Of a DNA stretch of 64,000 nt, positions 9,381 through 18,954 are shown in pieces (position 1 is the first letter of the stretch; the number at the start of each line of letters is the position of its first letter). This DNA comes from Thalassospira australica (GTDB lineage: Bacteria > Pseudomonadota > Alphaproteobacteria > Rhodospirillales > Thalassospiraceae). The stretch spans positions 222,431 to 286,430 of the forward strand of contig NZ_JRJE01000006.1 of assembly GCF_000763295.1 (NCBI RefSeq), written 5' to 3'. Both the position numbers and the translations under genes were made by a program. The notes beneath the pieces are model-generated. The model saw nothing but the letters and a program-made list of their open reading frames with translations, searched no databases and was not told the origin of the DNA.

Positions 9381-10331
9381 TTAACCACGATTATGCGCTC
9401 CATCCAGATCAAGGTCGGGGCCAACTGGAACAACGCCTGACGGGTTCACCGACGGGTGGCTTTGATAGTAATGGTTCTTGATGTGATCCATGTGGACTGT
9501 TTCCTTAACACTAGGGTGTTGATAAAGCGCCTTGGTGTAGTTCCATAAATTGGGATACTCGTGGAGCATCTGCCGATTGCATTTGAAATGCCCGTGATAA
9601 ACCGGGTCAAAACGGACCAATGTCGGAAACAGCCGCCAGTCGGCCTCTGTGAGCTGATCACCAGCAAGGTAACGTTGCTGGCCAAGGCGGTCTTCAAGCC
9701 AGTCTAGCGTGCCAAAAAGGGCCGTAATGGCTTCTTCGTAAGCTTTCTGGCTGGTGGCGAACCCTGATTTATAGACGCCGTTATTGACATCGGTATAAAC
9801 GCGCGCATTTACGGCATCAATTTCATCGCGCAGATGGTCGGGGTAATAGTCGCCTTCGCCAGCTCCGACACCATCAAATGCACTATTGAACATTCGGATG
9901 ATTTCAGCGGATTCATTGCTGACCAATTTGTTGGTTTTTTTATCCCACAAGACAGGGACTGTGACCCGACCGGTGTAATCGGCCAAAGCATCGGCATAGA
10001 CCTGATACAGGAAGTCACGATCAGCAAGATCATCAGCCAGACCAGCGTCACGATCGAACTGCCAACCATTATCCCCCATGTGCCAATGCACGACAGAGAC
10101 CGATATCATATCGCCAAGCCCCTTAAGCGCCCGGAATATTAAGGTGCGATGTGCCCACGGACAGGCATAGGACACATAAAGATGATAGCGCCCGGCTTCT
10201 GCCGGGAACTCTGCCTCCGGGTCGGGTGACAGCCAGTTTCGAAATGCAGAATCCTGACGTTTGAATTTGCCATCACGATTTTTGGCAAGCAGCGCTTCGG
10301 TTTGCCATTCGCCGTTTACGAGTTGTCCCAT
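9381..10331 (-). CDS. yqjG: Glutathionyl-hydroquinone reductase (GST family)
   Basis: A 316-residue Xi-class glutathione transferase. The active-site motif is SYACPWAHR with Cys57, where ordinary GSTs have Ser or Tyr. Further family segments are VHWHMGDNGWQFD, SNESAEIIRMFNSAF and the C-terminal YFPTL-type region LFPTLVRFDPVYHGHFKCN. These enzymes use GSH to reduce glutathionyl-hydroquinones. The ATG at 10331 follows GGAGG. It is divergent from the LysR gene at 10514, which is a natural candidate regulator. Confidence 0.93.
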   Translation of the reverse strand: MGQLVNGEWQTEALLAKNRDGKFKRQDSAFRNWLSPDPEAEFPAEAGRYHLYVSYACPWAHRTLIFRALKGLGDMISVSVVHWHMGDNGWQFDRDAGLADDLADRDFLYQVYADALADYTGRVTVPVLWDKKTNKLVSNESAEIIRMFNSAFDGVGAGEGDYYPDHLRDEIDAVNARVYTDVNNGVYKSGFATSQKAYEEAITALFGTLDWLEDRLGQQRYLAGDQLTEADWRLFPTLVRFDPVYHGHFKCNRQMLHEYPNLWNYTKALYQHPSVKETVHMDHIKNHYYQSHPSVNPSGVVPVGPDLDLDGAHNRG

Positions 10332-10513
10332 CTTGGTCCTCCGCAGTCCGGTTTGCCAAACGCTGGGATGGGGTTTGGTGGTTGTACCGGACAGTTGAAT
10401 TTGCTGTTGGGATCATTGTCTTCATTCCCGCATTGAACGCAATCCGCTGTTGTGACATTTATTTGTTTCCTTTTGCGCAACAGTCAGGTTGTGCAGTGAT
10501 CAGGAGAACAGCG

Positions 10514-11479
10514 ATGTTGATCGGCAATCTGGACGGTATGACGGTTTTCGCCCGCGTGGTCGAAGAACAGAGTTTTTCCGGTGCTGCGCGCAAACTTGGC
10601 ATGTCCAAATCAGCGGTCAGCAAACATGTGACCAAGCTTGAAGACAGTCTTGGCATTCGCCTTTTAAACCGTACCACTCGTCGGCTGAGCCTGACGGATG
10701 CCGGGTCGACGTTCTATCAGCACTGCGCGCGCGTGGTCGAAGAAATCGAAACGGCTGAACATGCATTAACCGACTTGCGCGGCACGCCACGGGGAACGCT
10801 GCGCGTGTCTGCACCGCTGACTTTCGGGCAGATGTATATGCCGCAACTGGTCACGGAATTTATGGAAAAATATCCCGGGCTTCATGTCGATATCCATTTG
10901 GCAGACCACATGGTTGATCTGGTGGCCGAAGGCATTGATATGGCTGTACGGATTACGCGGCTTAAGGATTCAAGTCTGATTGCGCGCAAACTTGCCGAAT
11001 TTACCGGCCACGTGGTGGCATCACCGGACTATCTCGCTCAATATGGCGAACCCAAAACTCCGCAGGAATTGACCGAACATAGAACGATTTCCTATACAAA
11101 CATTCCCAGTCCCAATATCTGGGATTTTGAAGGACCCGAAGGTCAGGTCTCGGTTCGGATCAATCCGGTGATGTCGTGCAATAACGGCGAGTTTACATCA
11201 ATTGCCGCCATCCGCGGGCTTGGCATCGCGCGCGAACCGGAATTCATCGTTGCAGAAGCACTGCGGGAAGGGCGCCTTGTACCGATCCTGCAAGATTATG
11301 ATCCGCTTAGTCGTGGCGGGATTTACGCGGTTTATCCCGAACGCCGCCATCTGCCCAGCAAGGTGCGCGTCTTTATTGATTTCCTGGTCGAGAAATTCAA
11401 AGGCGGTCTGTGTAACTTTCACAATGACGCCTGTGTTGAATATCGCAAAGGACGGGGGCGTCAGCGCCCGACACCGTGA
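10514..11479 (+). CDS. LysR-family transcriptional regulator
   Basis: 321 residues. An N-terminal winged helix-turn-helix (about 4-62, FARVVEEQSFSGAARKLGMS...LNRTTRRLSLTDAG) is followed by a LysR substrate-binding domain (about 90-295). The profile matches the AaeR/DmlR-like subgroup often divergent from quinone or aromatic detoxification genes. The ATG at 10514 has AGGAGA upstream; an in-frame ATG 44 codons earlier adds an unrelated Cys-rich stretch. The 182-bp divergent gap to yqjG probably carries both promoters and the LysR box. The gene ends flush with the convergent operon (stop codons abut at 11479/11480). Confidence 0.9.
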   Translation: MLIGNLDGMTVFARVVEEQSFSGAARKLGMSKSAVSKHVTKLEDSLGIRLLNRTTRRLSLTDAGSTFYQHCARVVEEIETAEHALTDLRGTPRGTLRVSAPLTFGQMYMPQLVTEFMEKYPGLHVDIHLADHMVDLVAEGIDMAVRITRLKDSSLIARKLAEFTGHVVASPDYLAQYGEPKTPQELTEHRTISYTNIPSPNIWDFEGPEGQVSVRINPVMSCNNGEFTSIAAIRGLGIAREPEFIVAEALREGRLVPILQDYDPLSRGGIYAVYPERRHLPSKVRVFIDFLVEKFKGGLCNFHNDACVEYRKGRGRQRPTP

Positions 11480-13555
11480 TCACTTGCTTTCAATTCGCCA
11501 GCCCAGCAAACAGATCGCCCCGACCAAAAGGGCAATCAACGGAATGGGCAACAAACTGGTAATTCCGCCAATCACGGTCTTGAGGCTGTTGGTTTCAACA
11601 AATCCTGCCCAATTGCTGCCATGCCAGACGCGGTCTTTCGGAACGTGGCGGAAGTCCGGAAGACCATCTTCGATCCGCCCGATATATCCGTTATTGTGAT
11701 CGACCAGACTGCTCAGAAGGTCAGGCGTTGAGTTGGTATTCTGGGTTTCGGCAGTCAACACGTCACGATCAACATGTAAGGCCGACTGGCTGTGGTTGTC
11801 CTGATCACGAACCCGAACCCTGATCAGTCCGCGCGTCGAAATCGGAACGGTCGCCTGCCAGGTTTGGTCTGGAAGCTGTTCAAAGGGGGCGTTGATCTGC
11901 TGACCGGTTTCAGGGTTGATGACGCTGGCGGTTTCGGGCGGTGCGCCGATTTTGCGCCAATTCAGGATCAGGCTGTCACCATCGGGGCTGCGTTCGGTGC
12001 GGACTGTGTTTTCATCAAGGGCCGGTTCCTTCATCAGCCAGTGTGACAGGCGGCGCAACAGTTCTGCCACGGGCCCACCGCCATCATGTCCGCGCTGCCA
12101 CAGCCACATCTGATCGGAACTCAGCATCGCGACACGGCCTTCTTCCACCCGTTGCATGGTCAAAAGCGGCATGTCGTCGACGCCGGTCAAAAGGGTCATC
12201 GCATCCGGATCAGAAACCCGTGTTTCGATTTGGCGATACCAATGCCCCCATTTCGGCGGGGTGCTTGGTGATCCTGCAATCGCAGTTGTGACCGGGTGCA
12301 AGCGACCGGCCTGGTTTACGCGTGGCACAAAGGGTTGTTCGACAACGCGCCCGGTGGGAACAGCAGGCATCAAGTCGTTTAGTGCCGTGCTTGAAAGTCC
12401 GTCGATACCAACATATTCCGGGCCGGCGACAACAAGTGCAGCCCCACCCCAACGGACGAAATCAACGACCTTTTCAAGGTAGTGCGGCGGCAGAACCCCG
12501 CGCATCTGATAGCGGTCAAAAATGATCAGATCAAACTGGCGCAGGCGGACTTCAAACAGATCACGGATTGGAAACGGGATCAGGGCCAGTTCATTGATCG
12601 GGGTGTCGTCGCCCTTTTCTGGTGGGCGCAAAATGGTGAAATGGACAAGATCAACACCGGGATCGGCACGCAAAAGGTTACGCCATGCCCGCTCACCTGG
12701 ATGGGGTTCACCAGACAACAGCAAAACACGCAGACGGTCACGCACGCCCGTGGTTTCAAGGATCAATCGGTTGTTGGCTTTGTCGGTTTCGTCGGCCAGC
12801 GTATCCATCCGCAGTTCGGCGAGAACCGAACCCGCATGGGGTACGGGAATGGTGACGCGTTGTTGTTCGTTGGCAGGCAGGATTAGGTTGCTTTCGGTGC
12901 CATCTTCCAACAGCATTTGAACCGGGATTGGTGTGCCTTGGGCCAGTTGGGGATCAATGGCCTCGATCATGAAATCGGCATTCTTGCCGACAATGCCATA
13001 ATCCGCACTTTGGCGGATCACCAGGCGGCGATCACGTTCATCGCGTCCACCACTGATCAGAACATGCAACGGTGCATCAAGATCAAGGCTGTTGGGTACA
13101 TCGTGAACCTGACCATCGGTGATCATCATAACACCGCCCAGCCGTTCACGCGGCAAACCGCCCAGCAACCGGTCCAGCACGGCAAACATCCGGGTGTCGG
13201 CTTCGCCCGATACATCTTCAAACCGCAATTCGACGGATGGATTATCTGCAAACGTGTTGCGCAATTCTTCGATTGCCATGTCGGTTTGCGCGGGGCGATC
13301 TGCAATGCGTTGGCTGGCGGATCGGTCGACAAGAACCAGAACGATGTCGCTGAGTTTTTCACTTTCGCGGTCAGTAAATTGTGGCGCCAGAAGAGTCAGT
13401 AAAACCAGTACCATCACAACCGCGCGCCAAACCGTGCCGCGCAACTTGAAAATGGTGAACAGGATGACCGAAGCCAAACATGCAACAGCGAGAATTTGCA
13501 GGATGCCAACATCCAGCAAAGGCGAAAATTGAAGATTTTGCCATCCCTGATTCAT
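11480..13555 (-). CDS. Large inner-membrane protein with VWA-like domain, last gene of the MoxR operon
   Basis: 691 residues. Two N-terminal transmembrane helices (about 16-36 and 45-60) are followed by a von Willebrand factor A-like segment with a DRSAS metal-site motif (VLVLVDRSASQR). A long beta-rich periplasmic or cytoplasmic region contains a glutamine-amidotransferase-like stretch (FDLIIFDRYQMRGVLP...), and there is a C-terminal transmembrane helix (LIALLVGAICLLGWR). It overlaps the upstream DUF4159 gene by four bases. Related proteins are conserved in this operon across Alphaproteobacteria, but no biochemical role is established to my knowledge. Confidence 0.85.
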   Translation of the reverse strand: MNQGWQNLQFSPLLDVGILQILAVACLASVILFTIFKLRGTVWRAVVMVLVLLTLLAPQFTDRESEKLSDIVLVLVDRSASQRIADRPAQTDMAIEELRNTFADNPSVELRFEDVSGEADTRMFAVLDRLLGGLPRERLGGVMMITDGQVHDVPNSLDLDAPLHVLISGGRDERDRRLVIRQSADYGIVGKNADFMIEAIDPQLAQGTPIPVQMLLEDGTESNLILPANEQQRVTIPVPHAGSVLAELRMDTLADETDKANNRLILETTGVRDRLRVLLLSGEPHPGERAWRNLLRADPGVDLVHFTILRPPEKGDDTPINELALIPFPIRDLFEVRLRQFDLIIFDRYQMRGVLPPHYLEKVVDFVRWGGAALVVAGPEYVGIDGLSSTALNDLMPAVPTGRVVEQPFVPRVNQAGRLHPVTTAIAGSPSTPPKWGHWYRQIETRVSDPDAMTLLTGVDDMPLLTMQRVEEGRVAMLSSDQMWLWQRGHDGGGPVAELLRRLSHWLMKEPALDENTVRTERSPDGDSLILNWRKIGAPPETASVINPETGQQINAPFEQLPDQTWQATVPISTRGLIRVRVRDQDNHSQSALHVDRDVLTAETQNTNSTPDLLSSLVDHNNGYIGRIEDGLPDFRHVPKDRVWHGSNWAGFVETNSLKTVIGGITSLLPIPLIALLVGAICLLGWRIESK

Positions 13556-16269
13556 CGCCCCAACCTTTCGAGAATGGCGGGGATATGAACCTGATCGCCC
13601 TTGTAACTGCCAGTCAGGGCATACATCACCAGATTGACGCCAAAGCGATAAGCCATTTCGCGTTGACGCGGCGAGATGTCTTCTGAACGCGCTTCATCGC
13701 GCCCTTCGGGAATGATCCATGCTGATGCCCAGTCGTTGCCACCAAACAGAACGGATGCAACGCCATCAAGACGCTGACTGGGCCGGGCATCAAGCCACAA
13801 GGGTTCGGAAAACCGCCCAAAGGCATGATCAAGCAAATAGAAGCTGCGAAACAGGATGTGATCGCTTGGCGCACGGTCAAGAAGAGGAACCTCAAGACCT
13901 GCCAAAAGCCGCCGCAGGCGGGCAGGCTGAACTTCGCGGTCGCGACTGTCGATCAGTATCATCCCGCCATTATTGAGATAGCGGTTCAACCGGTCTTGTG
14001 CGCGCTCGGAAAACGGCTGCTGCCCATCGACCAGGGGCCAGTAGATCAGGGGATAGAAACTCAGTTCATCGGTTTCGGGGTTAATGGCATCAACCGTATT
14101 TAAATCCGCTGCACTGCGTCGACGCAGGATTTCTGTCAGGCCGGTCATTCCCGCCCGGCTCAGGCGATCGACTGGGGCATTGCCGGTTTCAAGATACGCC
14201 AGACGGGGTTGCAAGGCGGCTTCCTGAAGCGTGGCCGCCTGCGCCGGAGAAACCCCTGATAGGGCCGTAAAGGCACCTGCCACCCCGGTAACGGTTGCCA
14301 CGAACAGGATGGAAGTCAGGGCGTTGCTGCGGCGGTTGCGACGCAATGAAACATGATTGAGCACCAGCAGGATCAACGCATCAAACAACAACAGGATGAA
14401 AGCGGCAAAAAGACACAGTGCCGCGAGATCAATCTGGCTTTGCGCCATGATTTCACGGCTGCTGATGCCCGGTGGCCACACGATATCCTTGCCGATGTTT
14501 GACAGTGACGGGCCAAGATTCAAGGCAACGGCCTGACCGTTCTGCCCATAAATGCCCGGCGGGTGACGTGGGTTGGGCGTTGGCAACGGGGTTTGAACGG
14601 GCAGGATCAGGGCATCGGGCTGATGGGGGCGGCCAAAGCCATCAAGAATGGTTTGGGGCGGCAGGCTGGTGCGCAGTTCCGCATCGCTTCGGTTGCTGGG
14701 GCTGGCAAGTGGCAGGATTTGTTGCCACAGCTCCACAAACAGGCCTGACATCGGAAGGTTCGACCAATCAGCCCAGGGCGTAACGTGAAACAGAACAACT
14801 CGGCCGGAATTGCGCGGCGTGCTGGTGATAAGCGGCGTGCCATCGGTCAGTCTTGCCCATGTTTTACTGACAATATCCGGGTCTGGTTCTGCCAGTAGTT
14901 GGCGGTTGACCGTGATGTCATCAGGCACGGAAATGCCGTGAAACGGGCTGTTTTCGGGGAAATCAAGCAGGCGTTTGGGCTTTTCCCAGGACATTGACCC
15001 ACCGAAATCCCGGTTGCCCAGGCGCAAGGTGACCGGCAGGAAATCCTTGCCAATCTGGCTTGAACTATCCCCGGCAAACCGAACCAGCATCCCGCCATCA
15101 TTTACCCAGCGTTCAAGAGCTTTGAATTGGCTGCCCAATCCCGAAATCGCCCCGGCCGAAACCAGAACGTCGACCTTGGTTTCAAGCAAGGTGCCAAGTG
15201 GAGCATATGTCACATCGGCATAAGGGGAAATGGCCCGATCCAGAAAGAAATATTGGTCGGATAAAACACCCGGACTGTCGCCGGAACTGACAATCACGCC
15301 TACACGGCGTTGCTGCCATCGTGCGCCCGTCTGAAACATCGTCGCGGCACTTTCCATACCCTCTATGCTGACGGATTGAATGGCGTTGGAGATGTCACTG
15401 GGCAAAAGGATCGTCGCGGTGCTCTGGTCGGTGTTTGGGGCCAGTTCTACGGTATGGCGCAACAAGACAGTGCCGCGCTCACCACGTGCCAGAAGGTTCA
15501 CATTGCGCGGCAAATCGGTTTGGTTATGGGCAAGGGTTGCCACCATACCGGTACGTGATCGCCCAAGCGACTGGATGGCAATACGGTCACTTACAAGAGG
15601 CCCGATTGTTGTGATGGGGGCGATATCAAGCAATTCTGATGCGATTTCTGCCTTGCCGGGACTGTCCATCTGACCCGTAAGCCACAAAATGCTGCCGATT
15701 GCCCGGTTCATTTCGGGACGTTCTGAAATCATATCCGACAGGGCATTATAGTCCGATGGCCAAGGGCGCGGTTGCAGCCGGTCAAACAGGGATTTGGTTT
15801 CATTCGGGGATACTGGCCCGATGATATCAGGAAGCTTCCATGTCGATGCACCAGCGGCCTCGGGTGCTGTTTGCGCGACATATACAGTTTGCAGATCAAA
15901 TCGCGCCTGATTGGCAATCTGTTCCAGCGCGGCACGGTATTGGCGCCAATTGGGGGCACTGTCCCATCCATTATCAGCGATGATCAGGATTGCGCCATCG
16001 CTGCTGGCGAAATCATTGCGGTTCATGACCGGGCGTGCAGCAGCAATGATCAACAGGGTGATGATCAAACAGCGCAGGATGGTTTGCCACAGTGGCGCGC
16101 GCTGGATATCGCGGCGCTGGCTTTTAAGGCCACGCAACAAACGGGCAGCAGGAAAAACAATGTTCCTGGGCGAACGCGGGGCCGATCTGATCAGCAGCCA
16201 GACAATTGGCAGTACCATCAGGCCTGCCAGCATCGCAGGATACAGGAATGTGATGGCCGACAGGCTCAT
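13552..16269 (-). CDS. BatA-like N-terminal domain / DUF4159 membrane protein
   Basis: 905 residues. The N-terminus is a BatA-type double-transmembrane domain (PAMLAGLMVLPIVWLLIRSAPRSP). It is followed by a degenerate VWA-like domain beginning AILIIADNGWDS, whose metal-site serines are not intact. Further transmembrane helices lie near residues 635-690, and the C-terminal DUF4159 domain (about 700-905) includes LSFYPLIYWPLVDGQQPF and NNGGMILIDSRD. DUF4159 has a class I amidotransferase-like fold in related proteins (family knowledge). It overlaps both neighbours by four bases, so the products are likely made in fixed ratio and may form one membrane complex with the MoxR ATPase. Confidence 0.88.
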   Translation of the reverse strand: MSLSAITFLYPAMLAGLMVLPIVWLLIRSAPRSPRNIVFPAARLLRGLKSQRRDIQRAPLWQTILRCLIITLLIIAAARPVMNRNDFASSDGAILIIADNGWDSAPNWRQYRAALEQIANQARFDLQTVYVAQTAPEAAGASTWKLPDIIGPVSPNETKSLFDRLQPRPWPSDYNALSDMISERPEMNRAIGSILWLTGQMDSPGKAEIASELLDIAPITTIGPLVSDRIAIQSLGRSRTGMVATLAHNQTDLPRNVNLLARGERGTVLLRHTVELAPNTDQSTATILLPSDISNAIQSVSIEGMESAATMFQTGARWQQRRVGVIVSSGDSPGVLSDQYFFLDRAISPYADVTYAPLGTLLETKVDVLVSAGAISGLGSQFKALERWVNDGGMLVRFAGDSSSQIGKDFLPVTLRLGNRDFGGSMSWEKPKRLLDFPENSPFHGISVPDDITVNRQLLAEPDPDIVSKTWARLTDGTPLITSTPRNSGRVVLFHVTPWADWSNLPMSGLFVELWQQILPLASPSNRSDAELRTSLPPQTILDGFGRPHQPDALILPVQTPLPTPNPRHPPGIYGQNGQAVALNLGPSLSNIGKDIVWPPGISSREIMAQSQIDLAALCLFAAFILLLFDALILLVLNHVSLRRNRRSNALTSILFVATVTGVAGAFTALSGVSPAQAATLQEAALQPRLAYLETGNAPVDRLSRAGMTGLTEILRRRSAADLNTVDAINPETDELSFYPLIYWPLVDGQQPFSERAQDRLNRYLNNGGMILIDSRDREVQPARLRRLLAGLEVPLLDRAPSDHILFRSFYLLDHAFGRFSEPLWLDARPSQRLDGVASVLFGGNDWASAWIIPEGRDEARSEDISPRQREMAYRFGVNLVMYALTGSYKGDQVHIPAILERLGR

Positions 16270-17219
16270 GACATCTCCTGGCTGTTGTGGTGATGCAATG
16301 TCGGGCGACCGCGCCCGTTTGATCCGCTTTGATTTTGCCGTTGGCTTAAGTGTTGATACAGCGCAAGCAGGGTCGGGCTGACACTTTCGGATGTGACGTG
16401 CCGATCATACAGCCAGTTGTTCTGGCGTGCTGCATCGCGGACGGTTGCACGCCATTTCTGCGCACGTTTCTTGAAACCATCAGCAATGTCTTCAAATTTT
16501 TCGCTGCGGAAGATCATCTGGTCGTCCGTATCGAATAGATCAACCCGTCCCTGAAAGGGGGGGGATATTTCCGCAGGGTCAAGAATTTGAACCAGCGCAC
16601 CGTCGTTCTGATATTGACCAAGACGCCGGATGGCGCGGCCTGTTTTCTCGCCCGCGTCAGAGAGTTCAAGAAAATCGCCAAGGATCAGAACAGAATGTTT
16701 TCGGCCGGGGTGAATGTTTGCGCCGTGCTTGGAAATGTTTTGCGGGCTTGCCATCATTGCATGGGCCAGCTTTTCAAGATGTTCTGCCGATGTAATGCGC
16801 GTGCGTTCACCATCAAATGTCCCAACCGTCTCTCCATTGCGGATCAGAAGGTCTGCCAGCGCGATGGAAATGATCAGGGTGCGTTCGGCCTTGGATGGCA
16901 GGTTGTCATGCGATGCCCAATGCGTGGATGGGGAAAGAACCGGCCAAATCCAGTAATTGTGACTGGCCTGCCATTCTGTCTGGCGAATGAAGGTGTGCTC
17001 GCTGCGTGCAGAGCGGCGCCAGTCAATCTGATTGGTCGGGTCGCCTGGAACATAGGGGCGAAACTGCCAGAAATCGCTACCTGGACCAACCTTGCGATTG
17101 CCATGCAGGCCGCCTCGCAGACTGATAGCCGTTCTGCGCGACTCGTCAATCAATTGGGGCAGTCGTGCCGCAAGGGCGCGGGCGGCAGCGACATGATCAT
17201 GCACGCCGGTGGGAACCAA
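16266..17219 (-). CDS. DUF58 domain-containing protein
   Basis: 317 residues. DUF58 features are visible: a charged N-terminus, GGLHGNRKVGPGSDFWQFRPYVPGD, then TNQIDWRRSARSEHTFIRQTEW. The C-terminal half resembles a VWA fold (HSVLILGDFLELSD). DUF58 proteins typically accompany MoxR ATPases and are thought to be their clients or adaptors. The gene directly abuts the MoxR stop and overlaps the DUF4159 gene by four bases. Confidence 0.9.
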   Translation of the reverse strand: MVPTGVHDHVAAARALAARLPQLIDESRRTAISLRGGLHGNRKVGPGSDFWQFRPYVPGDPTNQIDWRRSARSEHTFIRQTEWQASHNYWIWPVLSPSTHWASHDNLPSKAERTLIISIALADLLIRNGETVGTFDGERTRITSAEHLEKLAHAMMASPQNISKHGANIHPGRKHSVLILGDFLELSDAGEKTGRAIRRLGQYQNDGALVQILDPAEISPPFQGRVDLFDTDDQMIFRSEKFEDIADGFKKRAQKWRATVRDAARQNNWLYDRHVTSESVSPTLLALYQHLSQRQNQSGSNGRGRPTLHHHNSQEMS

Positions 17220-18260
17220 TTAGCTGTTCTCCTTAAGGTGGGTAAGCGCATTGGTAATCAGCCCCTTGGCGGTAAAGCCTTCTGCACGTGCCCCGTATGT
17301 CAGACCAAAGCGATGGCGCAACACGGGAACTGCAAGTTCTTCGATATCTTCGACAGAGGGGGCGAAACGACCAAATAGCATTGCCCGTGCCCGGCACGCC
17401 AGCGACAAGGCCTGTGCGGCACGCGTGCCCGGACCCCAGGCAACATTGTCGCGAATATCAACAAGTGTGGTGCTTTCCGGGCGGCATTCGCGGCACAGGG
17501 CGATGATGGTGTCCAGAACCCGGTCAGGCATCGGCAGGCGCCTCACAAAATCCTGTGCTTCGATCAGATCATCGGTCTGAAGAACCTGACGCGGTCGGGC
17601 CGGATAGCGACTGGTGGTCTCCGTCACGATTTTGCGTTCTTCATCGGCATCCGGGTAACCAAGACGAACTTCAAGCAGGAAACGGTCAAGCTGGGCTTCG
17701 GGTAGCGGATAGGTCCCTTCCTGTTCAAGCGGGTTCTGGGTCGCCAAAACATGGAATGGTTTGGGGAGTTTGTGGCTATAACCTGCGACCGACACTTCGC
17801 GTTCCTGCATCGCTTGTAGCAATGCGGACTGGGTACGCGGGCTGGCGCGGTTGATTTCATCGGCCAGAAGCAACTGGCAGAAAACCGGTCCCTTGATAAA
17901 GCGAAACGCGCGTTTGCCATCGCCACCTTCTTCTAGCACTTCAGACCCCAGAATGTCGGCAGGCATCAGGTCGGGGGTGAATTGAACACGTTTGTCCAGC
18001 AGGCCAAGTACTTTGCCCAAAGTGTGCGCAAGCAATGACTTGCCAAGGCCCGGCGCACCGACCATCAGAACATGCCCACCTGATAAAATACCGATAAGTG
18101 TTTGCTCTATGGCATCATTCTGCCCAAATATAATGCTAGAAACCATTTTGCGGGCTTCGCCAAGTCGTGCGACACATTCGTCCAGACGAGTCGCATCGCG
18201 TTCCAGACTACTCTCCTGGGAGAAACCCATTTCTTCGGGAAATTTTGGCGCGTTTGTCAT
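17220..18260 (-). CDS. MoxR-family AAA+ ATPase
   Basis: 346 residues. Walker A is GAPGLGKS, Walker B is LLLADEINRASPRTQSALLQAMQE, and sensor 1 lies in VLATQNPLEQEGTYPLPEAQLDRF with the following Arg finger and lid domain. MoxR ATPases act as chaperones for metalloenzymes or membrane VWA proteins. It is the first gene of a four-gene operon (MoxR, DUF58, BatA/DUF4159, VWA-like membrane protein) without spacing. The ATG at 18260 is chosen because the upstream in-frame extension (Cys/Arg-rich) is not family-like; a second Met ten codons downstream is also possible. It is divergent from the DUF1285 operon. Confidence 0.92.
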   Translation of the reverse strand: MTNAPKFPEEMGFSQESSLERDATRLDECVARLGEARKMVSSIIFGQNDAIEQTLIGILSGGHVLMVGAPGLGKSLLAHTLGKVLGLLDKRVQFTPDLMPADILGSEVLEEGGDGKRAFRFIKGPVFCQLLLADEINRASPRTQSALLQAMQEREVSVAGYSHKLPKPFHVLATQNPLEQEGTYPLPEAQLDRFLLEVRLGYPDADEERKIVTETTSRYPARPRQVLQTDDLIEAQDFVRRLPMPDRVLDTIIALCRECRPESTTLVDIRDNVAWGPGTRAAQALSLACRARAMLFGRFAPSVEDIEELAVPVLRHRFGLTYGARAEGFTAKGLITNALTHLKENS

Positions 18261-18372
18261 GGCTGGGACTGTGCTTCCTATGTTGCAGTGCAGGCACCGA
18301 CAGGTTGAAGAACGCAGATGAATCTGAGTACGCAAAACGGGAAAACGTCTGTTTCAGGATCAACTCTACAGC

Positions 18373-18954
18373 ATGAATGAAAACCAAAAAACCACCGATC
18401 TCGCCGAAAAGTTGTGGACGCGCCTGAGGGGCCAAAAGCCTGATACCGGGCGGCATCCCCAAATCTGTGGCGATATCCCTATGTCTATAGGTCGGGATGG
18501 AACCTGGTTCTATCAAGGTGGCCCGATTGGTCGAATTGAATTGGTGAAACTTTTTTCTTCCGTGTTGCAGCGTGACGAGGAAGGCGGGCACTGGTTGGTA
18601 ACCCCGGCCGAAATGGCCCGGATTGAGGTTGAAGATGTCGCCTTCATTGCTGTCGAGATGCAAAATGACGGCAGCGGCAAGGATCAGAAAATCCGGTTTC
18701 GGACCAATATTGACCAGTGGGTCGAGCTTGATAAGGATCATCCGCTGCGTGTTGAACATGATCCCGATACGGATGAACCGTCACCCTATGTCGGGTTGGA
18801 ACGCGGGCTTGAAGCACGTTTGAATCGTGCGGTTTTCTATCAGCTTGTCGAACTGGCCGATGAAATAAGTGACCCTGATAACAACATGATCCGTATTGGT
18901 GTATATAGTCATGGTCATTTCTTTGAGATCGGTCAGATGGAGGCATCTGAATGA
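18373..18954 (+). CDS. DUF1285 domain-containing protein
   Basis: 193 residues covering the DUF1285 family: the N-terminal PQICGDIPMSIGRDGTWFYQGGPIGR motif region and VTPAEMARIEVEDVAFIAVEM. The family is widespread in Proteobacteria and its molecular role is not established. It is the first gene of a plus-strand operon and overlaps the Nudix gene by four bases (ATGA). The 112-bp divergent gap to moxR presumably holds both promoters. Confidence 0.9.
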   Translation: MNENQKTTDLAEKLWTRLRGQKPDTGRHPQICGDIPMSIGRDGTWFYQGGPIGRIELVKLFSSVLQRDEEGGHWLVTPAEMARIEVEDVAFIAVEMQNDGSGKDQKIRFRTNIDQWVELDKDHPLRVEHDPDTDEPSPYVGLERGLEARLNRAVFYQLVELADEISDPDNNMIRIGVYSHGHFFEIGQMEASE

